This document shows positions 55,333 through 64,000 of a stretch of DNA of 64,000 bases, piece by piece. Source of the stretch: Amoebophrya sp. A120 (lineage: Eukaryota > Sar > Dinophyceae > Syndiniales > Amoebophryaceae). The stretch spans positions 2,356,001-2,420,000 of the forward strand of contig CAJINV010000008.1 of NCBI GenBank assembly GCA_905178155.1, in the 5' to 3' direction. The position numbers were made by a program, and so were the translations under genes. Within the stretch, counting starts at the first letter, position 1. The number at the start of each line of letters is the position of its first letter. The notes beneath the pieces are model-generated. The model was not told the DNA's origin. It did no database searches and saw nothing but the letters and a program-made list of their open reading frames with translations.

Positions 55333-55488
55333 GCATGCCCGGGCAGTAGCAGGCTAGCGAGCCTGTGAGCCTAGGCTGAGGCTGGACGGGCGATATTTTA
55401 TGTCTGTCCGAGCCTCGCCCTTTTCCGGTAGCCGGGACCTGATGACTGTGAGGGCGAGCCTCTTCCCGTTCTGGGTTGAAGTTTATTT
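55331..55488. repeat. modules A and B, copy 2
   Basis: Module A (55331-55401) runs directly into module B (55396-55488), unlike the first copies, which are about 900 bp apart. Confidence 0.88.
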
Positions 55489-55627
55489 GCCCACCCGCCC
55501 TCCCGGTTAGTTTTACGAGATGAGCCAGTGGTCTGGGTCGGTAGTTACTTCGGATGGGTCGCTGGGCCTCGCGCCGCTCCAATCTGTGTTGGGGTAGGAC
55601 AGAGGTCGCAAGATATCTCCCACGGCG

Positions 55628-55729
55628 GGGGTAGGTGCTTCCAGGGCGCCTCCTCGTGCGACGCAGTGGGAGATGCTCCCATCGAGCGATCATCCATCGG
55701 GTGATCCTTCCGCCGTGACTGCATAAAAT
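55628..55729. repeat. module C, copy 2
   Basis: Second copy of the 102-bp module, ending GTGACTGCATAAAAT. Confidence 0.9.
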
Positions 55730-56014
55730 ACAAAAGACGGAGTAAGTTTCTTTGCTCTGAGGATTTGCATTTCGGCTTCTTAGTTTTGTTTAGTTCTTCT
55801 TCGTCGCCGCGCGACCCGCTCTTCGGAATAGCACTTCACAAGGACTATTTTTTCTGGCAGGAAAAGAAATCACCTATATATAAAAATGAAGGCCGTATTG
55901 CATACCTCTTGCGTTTCTGCCGTCCTCGGGCAACTTGGCGGCTTGCAGATGCCTCCGCTGTGTACGTGATAGTGTTTCCCTATGTTCTTTTTTTCTCCAC
56001 GAATCATCTTAACT

Positions 56015-57713
56015 ATGTCGAACTTTCGCGATCCTGAAATCAATGTGAGTTCTCTTCTCAACATCTGTTTATTGCGGATATCAGCCTTTCGACTTATTTT
56101 ATGAAAAACAAATTATACCAGCCGGCAGCCTAAGCACGCCTCCACCCTCCGCCGGGCCCATGGGAGTGCAAATGCCACCGGGTATGATGGGGGGCGGCGG
56201 GGCGGCACCCCCGCAAGGTAGACCCAGCATCGCAATCGGACCCATGCTATCCCCGAACGGGCAGCCAATCGGGGGGCAGGAGATGCCACAAGGGACGAAC
56301 GTCGTCGCCAACGCTATGGCAGCCTCGAGTATGGGCGGCGGAGCGCCCGGATTGGTGGGAAACGCGGGGCAGATAGACCCGCTGCAAAAAATGATGAACG
56401 AAATGATGCAGAGCCCGGACCTAGACGGAAAGGTACTACCTACAGCTACAACCTGTAGCTGTTTCTGATAGATGTAGGTGGGAAAACTAAAGCAGCGAGA
56501 CGTGCATGAAGTCTGGACTCACTCTGTGGGGTGTTGTGCTAATTTGAATTTCGCGTACGCTTTATAATTTACATGGACGCACAGAACGTGCTCCGATCTG
56601 CATGCCATGTTTTTCCACTTCTATCTAAGTACGATGTTGCTTCCGTTGTTTTTTTGCCATATGTTGATTCTAGTTCTACATCGTGCCTCCTGCACCTGTA
56701 AAAAAATCAGAACGTATAGCCATGGATGCTAGCAAACTTCAGGTCTGTGCCGGTGTTCCGCGGAAGCAGACGAATGTTGGCAAGGAGTGCTGGGAGAATA
56801 TTTGGGCGTTCGTGGGGTGTAAGAAGGAGAACTCGCCGCAGTATGAACAGTGGCACGCAGCGCAGTCCTTGGAGATCCTGGCCATCGATGCCTTGCAGTG
56901 GGCGCACCTGGACGACCCAAAGCACAAGGACGCCTGCTACGGCAACAACGGACCCCCGGCGCCACAAGCCCCGCAGGGTCTGAGCGGCAGCATGCTTATG
57001 GGCGGTCAAGGTGGCGCACCGTCCGGCGGGGGTATGGCGGGCATGCCGCCACTGGGTGGCGCCGGGCCCGGACAAATGCAGATGCCGCAGCAACAGCAAC
57101 CACCAGCGAGTATAGAGATAGAAGACTTTGTGTTTGTTGTATCTGTATGTGCTGTCTCAATTATATGCGCAAAACGTACTATGTATGTGCAGTTCGTCAC
57201 ACTACTTGGATTTTTACTTTTCTCATTCTTGGTTGCCATGATTGAAACCGTCGCAAGAATACAGATCCCCAACAAGCCGCCCTGGAGCAGGCAATCGCGG
57301 GCGCCGTGCAGCAACTTGTGCCACAGATGCAGCAAGCGTGCGGTGTGCAGTCCTCGCAGCAAACGAACGTTGGCCCAGACTGCTGGTCCAAGGCCTGGGC
57401 CGCCGTTGGCTGCTTGCCAGAGAAGGTATCAGTACAGATTTTGTAGTGTTGTGCACTTCTACTATGTAGTAGTTGGTTCTAGTTAGCTCATGGAAATCCG
57501 GAACGAAAAGCGGGATTTCGACTACAGCTACTTTCTGTCAAATGTACTGTATTGACGCGGAGAACACCAACTGCTCTAATACGCCAGGTCCCACCGTATG
57601 AGCAGTGGCATGCGGGCCAGAGTTTGGAGGTCTTAGTCGCGGATGTTGCCCAGTGGGCGGCCTTGCCAACGGAAAAGCACCGGATGGCCTGCTACGGAAA
57701 AATGGAATTGTGA
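56015..57713 (+). CDS. protein with a duplicated Cys/Trp domain and Gly/Met/Pro-rich linkers
   Basis: Exons 56015-56044, 56085-56432, 56743-57109, 57265-57425 and 57588-57713 sum to 1032 nt (343 residues); all four introns are GT-AG. Two copies of a module of about 56 residues are visible. Copy 1 has VGKECWENIWAFVGC, YEQWHAAQSLEILAIDALQW and KHKDACYG; copy 2 has VGPDCWSKAWAAVGC, YEQWHAGQSLEVLVADVAQW and KHRMACYG. The shared pattern is CWxxxWxxVGC, then YEQWHAxQSLExL, QWAxL and KHxxACYG, with three conserved Cys. Gly/Met/Pro/Gln-rich segments precede and separate them. I do not recognise the family. The spacing of Cys and Trp suggests a small disulphide- or metal-stabilised helical fold. No signal peptide is seen. 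Confidence 0.85.
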
Positions 57714-58854
57714 GTGTGAACAATGTCACGCAGCACTTGCACTTCATCAAGTACTAGTACAACGGTTTCACAAAATAAAATGAACTTGATGAGCACGTCG
57801 GCTTTACTCAGTATATAGCATTCCAAAAGACGCACACATACTCGCTAGCTAGTATCATACAAACGCGATAGAAATACTACGCACGCCTTGTAGCGGCTGC
57901 GTTCGCCATCAGAAGTAGAGCGGAAAAGAAAGCACGACACAAAACACCAAAAATCAAAACGTAGTTAAAGTTACACGACCGCTGGCATTACCCTTTACTG
58001 TGGCGCCATACGAGCGACATGTACAGGGCATGAAAGTGGCTAATGCACTACACCTGTATCGATTCGCTTCATCCACCAGACCTAGACGGCAACGAGAACA
58101 TGCATGCTTCGATCGTCCTCGACGAAAGATAAATTGAAATTTTCCGAATCCGAGGACCTCGTGCTCGGTAGCGCGGTGCAGGGCGAGAGAAACCCGCGCG
58201 ATCCACTTCATGTGCTACAACAATATCAACATCGATGTTGTCATCAAGATGTTCACGCTCTCGTCGTGACGTCAGTGCAAACATATGTCTAATTAGGCTG
58301 ATTCCTCGAAAGAGAGACTTGTGCATGCAGTTTGTATATTGATTTTGATCAAGACGAAATCGTAATCGAAATCAAGCGAGAGCCGAGCGAGTGCGTTTCT
58401 GCATGTGGTTGTCCTCGTGCCACATCTTCAAACGTAGAGTTTGTGACTGAGCGTACGAGAGACTTTATCGTGATCCGCATCGGCTGCAAGATTTTTGCCT
58501 CCAGCTCGAATAAGGGTATCATGAGTCGAGCGTTTTCCGCATTAAATTGAAGAATGAAACGAAAGAAGATTGAAGTAGTAAACATCACGAATTGAAGGAT
58601 CATCAATCATAGACCGAACCCATTATAGAGGTCGATGGAAATATGAAAGACGATGGGTTTCTGGACACCCTGTGCGGCAGTGTGGCGGCGTATGGGGCCA
58701 ACGCGGCACCACCACCAGCATGGACATGGTGTGCGCATGAGTTATCCCGGTTCGAAGGACGCTGAGTGACCCTGCCCCCGCGCAAAACGACTCGTCCATA
58801 GGAGATCACGACAGCACACCAAGTGGGTTTTTATGCCCAGCTGTAGAAGATGAA
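57714..58854. other. intergenic, no gene seen
   Basis: About 1.1 kb. Short ORFs on both strands without recognisable domains. Confidence 0.45.
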
Positions 58855-61574
58855 ATGCAGCGCCCAAAGTCAACACATACTGCGACATTCGACGCTGCTG
58901 AAGTGCGAACAAAAGAAGTCACCGGGAGCAGCTGCCCAGTAAGACGTGGCAAAAAAGGAACTTCTACTTCACGAAGTAGCAGAAGAAGTGGCTTCTGCGA
59001 CCACCACGACGCTCTCGTCGTAGGTCTAGCAGCACCGCATCAGCGACGAAGAAACAATTGGATATTGCGGGGCACCGAAGCATCTTCATCGCTCGGCGCA
59101 CCCTCAAGAAAGAAGCTCGTGTCGTGCCGCAAAAAGTCCTCGTGGTGTACTACGATACTGAGAACTACAAACAGACTACACGGCCAGCACACGGGATATT
59201 TTTTCACACCCTCGCGGTCCTCCTGCTCATCAAGTTCCCGCCTAGATTTGCTTTTTTCGACCGTGCTCCTCTTCGCAGTTCTTGTGATGCTGCTGTTCAT
59301 CGACGATCGGCCCGTGGTGCTCGCGCTGCAGCAGACCTACGGGCAGCGAAAAAAGCGGGGAAACCTGCGCGGGGCCTATCGGTATCTGGACGATCAGGTA
59401 AATAGCAAGAGGGCGACCGAAAACTCGGTCGTTGGCAGCAGTGTACCGCCAGGGGATGAGCAGACAGGAAGTAATAAAAATGCTCAGGATGATCTTTCAT
59501 CTTCCGGCTCTGCCACAACAGCCGCTGACCCTCCGGACAAGGAAATATTAAGTGACAAGTTGTTGGAGCTGCAGGCGTCGGGCGAGTCCGACCACGTTGA
59601 AGAAGAATTGCAGCAGTTCGAAACCGCCAACCAAGCCACAAGTAGTGGTGTGGGCGAAAACACGAGGCCGTCGTCATTCGCGAGTTTGCGAGAGAAGCGA
59701 CTACTTCCAGGCGAAAGAGCAGCGCTATCAACAACTGAAGTAGAGAGTCCCCGCGTATTCAGCGGAGGGAGCGCGTCGTCAAGTAGCAGCAGCAGAAAGT
59801 TGAATCAGCTCCGGAACCAGATTGCTGCGGACCAACTTGACGAATTGTCTTCAACTGCAGCCTCCTCCGGAACCAGCTCCGCGGGCGATCCACGACATGC
59901 ATCTAGTTCTGGCACAGGAGAGGATGCAGAAGTTAGGGAGCAGCTGCAGTTTGTGAACGACCAACGTGGCAAGCCGCTTGGCCCTGGTCGTACCGGCGAA
60001 AATGGTGGTGCCGGCACTTCCTCTGAAAACGCATTTTCTTTCGTGGAACTGGCACAACCAGCACAGGATCGCCGTGCTACGGAGCCATCTACCGCGACGG
60101 GGGGTGAAAATGCGGTGCCAGAGGGGACGTCGTCTTCTGACGTTGAAGAAGATGCAAATGAGGCAACACGCAGAAAAACGAGAAGAAAAAGCGAAGACCT
60201 GGCTCCGAAGGCCGGCGCTCCTGCTCGAAAGCACCCGAGGAGCCCAAACAGGCGTACTTCCTCAGCAATGCAAGTCAGACAGGTACAGCAAGAAGTTTTG
60301 TGCTTGTTCGAAATTGCGGCTTCATCTTCGTGTTGCAATTTTGTCTTTACGCTTTTACTCTTCACAACACGGATACGTACATGATTTGCGTGACTGACAC
60401 TTTTGTACACAGAACAATGATTGAAGTTGTTAGTACCAGACGAATGCTCTTCACGGCAACAAACCTCCCAACGCAGGGCGCAAGCACGAGCAGGAACCAG
60501 CACGACGAACAAGACTCCACCGTGAGCAAGGCGGACGGGGACCCAAGTAGCATGATGCAGTTGCGAAACCTGAGCGAGGAAAAGGAGGAAGAAATACTGC
60601 AAAGAGCCGCGGAGGGTTACTGGTCCGACTCACCACGGAATATTGAAGGCGCTGGTGCAACATCGTCAAAATCGTCCTCTTCGGCGGGCAGTAGCAGCGC
60701 CCTGCAGTTAGCGGAGCAGGAGTTGAAGCGAGAGTATGAAGACGCGGCGTACCAGCACGAGGAGCACCGACAGCACCATCACCAGCACGCGGCAGCGCGC
60801 AGTAAAGTTCAAGGTAAACCGAAATCCAAAGAGAAAGGTGACTCTAAATCCAAAGCGAAGAAAAAGAAGAAGGAGAAGGAGGGAGAACCAGTAGAGGAAA
60901 CACCTCCATCCGAGGCGGAGGCTGATGCAGCTCCGGAGCAAAAGAAAGAGAAGACAATGAAGAAGAAGAAAACAGAGGAAACACCCCCACCCGAGCGGGA
61001 GGTTGATGCAGCTCCGGAGCAAAAGAAAGAGAAGACAATGAAGAAGAAGAAAACAGAGGAAACACCCCCACCCGAGCGGGAGGTTGATGCAGCTCCGGAG
61101 CAAAAGGAAGAGAAGACACGAAAGGAGAAGAAAACAGAGACGGCACCAGCAGGAGAAGCACCTGGCGAGGGGGAAACTGCAGCGCCGACCACGGAAGCGC
61201 CGATCACGAAGGCCGCAGGGGCCACATCGGATGAAAAAGCTGCCGCTACAACGGGAGCGCCTGCAACGGGAGCTGACAAAACAGAAGCGGCTGCAACGTC
61301 AACGGGAGCGGCTGCAGCGGGAGCTGACAAAACAGAAGCGCCGACCAAGGATGAAGGAGCGTCGGCCACAACAGATGCGCCCGCGCCGACCACCGGCGAC
61401 ACGCCAACGACCGCCGCGGTCACAACCACACCCGCGACGACAACAGCGGAAGAGGATAGTGACGCAGACGACTTCACCGTCCCTCAGCAGTGGCTGGTTA
61501 CAGAAGCGGCGGTCACCACACCTTATCGGAGTGCAAAAAGTCCCCACGGCCCCATAGATACGTACAACAACTGA
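58855..61574 (+). CDS. membrane-anchored low-complexity protein with Lys/Glu/Pro repeats
   Basis: An ORF from ATG 58855 runs to 60384 and a second from about 60300 to 61574. The in-phase join that best matches local splice signals is GTACTTCC (60254) to TTGAAG (60426), giving 2547 nt (848 residues). The alternative is two genes, the second starting at ATG 60417. A hydrophobic helix (LLFSTVLLFAVLVMLLFI) near residue 140 suggests a signal-anchor. The rest is Ser/Glu/Gln-rich and disordered. The C-terminal third holds three 27-residue repeats (ETPPPEREVDAAPEQKKEKT) followed by Ala/Thr-rich ADKTEA repeats. No domain is recognised. Confidence 0.55.
60894..61137. repeat. 81-bp coding tandem repeat, three copies
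   Basis: Units start at 60894, 60975 and 61056 (GAGGAAACAC), an exact 81-bp period. Copies 2 and 3 are almost identical; copy 1 has diverged. Confidence 0.93.
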
Positions 61575-61789
61575 GAGGACATTTGTATTGCTGGCGTGAT
61601 TTCAGATCACAGACAAATTATTAAGCTGCCATGCTAGAAGATGAAACAAAGGATGTACAGATTTTTCTGAATGTATTTCTTTTCGGCACGGATAGCGTAG
61701 CAAATTGCTACTGGCCACGATGATCGACGACGCGCAGTGGTTTGTCTCTGTGGCTTCTAGCTAAAACACAGGTGATGATTTGTCCTGAG

Positions 61790-63832
61790 CGCAGATATAA
61801 TCCTGTTGAACAATCTCGGGCTGGGAGATTTTTCCGCCCAACACGCCAAGACCGAGCACGACGCGCCTGCCGCAAGCCAACGAAAAAGCGGTGCAGACCG
61901 CCTTCGAGAAAGATGCCGAGAAGCTGCTCGAAAAAATCGGGCTGGGAGTTGTACTTGCTGATGCTACTACCTTTTTCTCCAGTTTCTCAATGTGCGCGCA
62001 TCCTTTAGGGATTGCAAAGGCGAAGCATGTCGCGGTTACAATCAATCGAGAATCTTTCAACAATTTTTTCTTGCAATTAGATGGCGCCACATTGTCTTTG
62101 ATTTTGTTCCGCATCCAGCCTTGCCACATGAGATGAAGGTGATGATCGATGAATTGAGAACAACAACAAACCTCTTCTAACAGACGCCCGGGAACATCGG
62201 GAATCTGACCGATGAATTTAGCGCAATGCACTGGGCCAACACGAATCAGAACGAGTTCGATGACATCACGTTCCCCTCGTATCCGTGCGAAATCTTCAGC
62301 AGCAACTTGCAGCACAGCTCAGTCAATCGCACTCGATTATTTATTGCATGTACTTACCGTCTGACTTTTCTGTCTCATCACGACCATGATCAGATGAGGC
62401 CAGCGCCAACACGTCTAAGTGTAAGCCCAAGTAATCCGACGTGAATGAAAATAGCCCAAGTTGTTGAAGGACTGGCACTAGGACTAGCACAACAAGCATT
62501 GCTTGTCAAGCAGCGCAACAAAATGCACAGCCCAGGACTGACAGTTGATGTGACTACAACATAAAAAAAAAGTCCATTCCTTTTTATCATTCCTGCGTGG
62601 CAAGGCGAACTGCGCGCTGCACTACCATTAAATACAACTTGATGGTAATATGCAGCAGCGTTTGTTCGCAGCATCAATCTGTATCTGCGTAGACGTAGAC
62701 TGCTCAAGATTTTGTGTGGATAATGAGATTATCGATCGGTTGAAGATTGTGATGGAGCCACCACCGAACAGACCCAAGGAAGCGGTGCTCGTATCCTGTG
62801 CAAAAGTATCTGATACTCGTATTGCAATCATGCATTACAAATTTTTTTCTCAAGGTAAATCCGCATTACAAATTTTATTTCTCATGCTGCAGGAATTTGT
62901 ATATGCATTTATACGAGTACGATACTTTTGCACTGCATAGCTCGAGGTGCTTGACAACGAGAAAACACAAGAACAAATCAAAACAGTCTTCAGGAGCTTT
63001 TTTCCCGAGGATGAGCTCACCGGCAAAGCCGCTGTGGTACTAATGCTACACATCTTACATATCGCTTCTGTACTAGTTCTAGTGCTTGGAAACAGTTCGT
63101 TATGAGTAAACAAGTATCTTCAACCTGACTCGAATACAAACATAAAGATGCTCATTGTATCTTCCATCTCGAGCTCGCAGAAACAATTCATTATCATTAG
63201 GGAGACTCCCGTGAGAAAAATTAAGAACGACGGTCAGGTCGTGCTTGTGACTAGCTGCCTATACTCACCTAAAAAATCAAACAGTTGACCTCCACCACTG
63301 CCCCGCCAACTGCGACGACGAGTGCGACGCTTATGAGATTGCACCACAACAACTCCTCCTCGTCCATCTCATTTGCAATTGCTATGTATAAAAATTGCAG
63401 GGCAACAACATGATGACCAGAAATAGAGGCAAGAAGAACTGCAGGACTCAGTTTAGGTTTTTGCATGACATAGACCACACCTGAACTACACGGAAAGTTG
63501 TCCTCAACCTTGCACCGAAATTTGTTACGCAAGCAGTACCGGCAAGGGAAACTGCAACATCATGTGGCGGGCCGTGTAGAAGACACCTAGAATAATATTT
63601 TGCATGGCAAGAAACTGCAAGAGGAGAGACGCAGTAGAGCAGTGAAAATGGTGCGCTCTCATAACGCCATTTGTGCCAGATGGTATGGCGAATTACGAAG
63701 ACGCAACCAACGAGGCGAGGAAGGTCGACGGGGCTGGTGGTCAAGCGGAACAGGCCGCTTTGGAGGCAGAAACCAATGCCGCAGAAAAAGCCGCTGCGAA
63801 AGGGAAAGCTGCGGCGTCTTCGAGTGCATGAT
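61790..63832 (+). CDS. hypothetical multi-exon gene, model incomplete
   Basis: Exon-like pieces on one strand: about 61792-61940 (EKAVQTAFEKDAEKLLEKIG, donor GTACTTGC), 62186 to about 62350 (GNIGNLTDEFSAMHWANTNQ, donor GTACTTAC), about 62670-62786 joined across an introner to 62940-63029 (DNEIIDRLKIVMEPPP, then EVLDNEKTQEQIKTVFRSFF and GKAAV, donor GTACTA), and about 63680-63832 (YEDATNEARKVDGAG, then an Ala-rich end and TGA). In the first piece the natural frame seems to change near 61880, and the last join is not in phase, so exons are missing or misplaced. The composition is Ala/Glu-rich and helical. No family is recognised. The coding call is supported mainly by the clean introner junction. 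Confidence 0.4.
62792..62939. mobile_element. introner element, TGCAAAAGTATCGTACT family
   Basis: 148 bp, TATCCTGTGCAAAAGTATC...TTTTGCACTGCATA. Perfect duplication GCTCG at 62787-62791 and 62940-62944. GCATTACAA twice. Same orientation as the copies at 14971, 38325 and 45918. Excision gives KEAVLEVLDNEKTQ. Confidence 0.93.
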
Positions 63833-64000
63833 AATAAAATATTTCTAGAAAGCTAAGCCTAAGTATTCAAGAGCACAGCCAGGGGATGTCGAGGGGTGCG
63901 ACGAGAATGACAAAGTAGTCACGCTGCTCTCTTGGAGCTGGTGCCAACCTAGCGCTAGCTTGTCGCGCGTCAAAAAAACATATTCAATTGATAAGAAGAT
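63833..64000. other. window end, nothing seen
   Basis: No coding or structural feature recognised. Confidence 0.4.

Larger units (their letters stand above)
53181..55740. repeat. composite non-coding repeat block
   Basis: Three duplicated modules (A, B, C, listed separately) and a minisatellite fill this block. The order is A, then a homopolymer-rich part with an inverted repeat GGGCGGGAAAAA/TTTTTCCCGCCC (53758-53788), B, minisatellite, unique GC-rich stretch, C, A, B, C. ORFs through it are repeat translations. Confidence 0.75.

Noticed and set aside
1-64000. CRISPR arrays, operons, bacterial promoters or phage genes
   Set aside because: Spliced genes, BBS4, PKA and mitochondrial ribosomal protein show the DNA is eukaryotic nuclear; no regularly spaced CRISPR-type repeats were seen.

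Overview
This is nuclear DNA of a eukaryote with intron-rich, closely packed genes. All convincingly coding genes lie on the + strand. They encode a PKA-type kinase, BBS4, a mitochondrial uL1 ribosomal protein, phosphoserine aminotransferase, a RING-H2 protein, C2/WW and ankyrin proteins, and a CAP-Gly/AAA+ protein. BBS4 implies a flagellated cell. One-directional gene order, GTACTTAC-like 5' splice sites and many transposon-like introns fit an alveolate, most likely a syndinian dinoflagellate such as Amoebophrya. The organism is inferred, not proven.

Layout: 1-889 end of a low-complexity gene; 1721-4443 membrane-anchored hypothetical; 4995-5360 small gene; 5501-7947 2OG-Fe(II) prolyl-hydroxylase-like; 8977-12006 ten-finger C2H2 protein; 12997-14337 GNAT-like protein with UIMs; 14843-20897 secreted cysteine-rich protein with two large repeats and a frameshift; 21447-24820 RING-H2; 26486-28645 BBS4; 29270-31874 ankyrin; 32726-35433 C2/WW; 36246-38583 PKA-like kinase; 39593-46278 CAP-Gly plus two CbbX-like AAA+ domains; 47467-49749 mitochondrial uL1; 50371-52224 SerC; 52225-56014 non-coding repeat block; 56015-57713 protein with a duplicated Cys/Trp domain; 58855-61574 Lys/Glu/Pro/Ala-rich membrane-anchored protein; about 61790-63832 an incompletely resolved gene.

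The main discovery is a set of 18 clear (plus 2 weak) intronic insertions, 143-324 bp long, that look like DNA transposons acting as introns (introner elements). Each generally starts TAT and ends ATA, has terminal inverted repeats, and is flanked by a 4-6 bp target-site duplication. Removing the element plus one duplicate restores the reading frame of the host gene. I checked this arithmetic gene by gene: the summed exon lengths of BBS4, the kinase, the CAP-Gly/AAA gene, uL1m, RING and ankyrin genes are all multiples of three. Most junctions lack GT-AG. At least three families occur (TGTCTGGGTCTGGAA, TGCAAAAGTATCGTACT, TATCCTGAGTAAAAACGT), plus singletons. Nearly all share an internal motif TTGTNATGC, and members occur in both orientations. 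Ordinary GT-AG introns coexist in the same genes.
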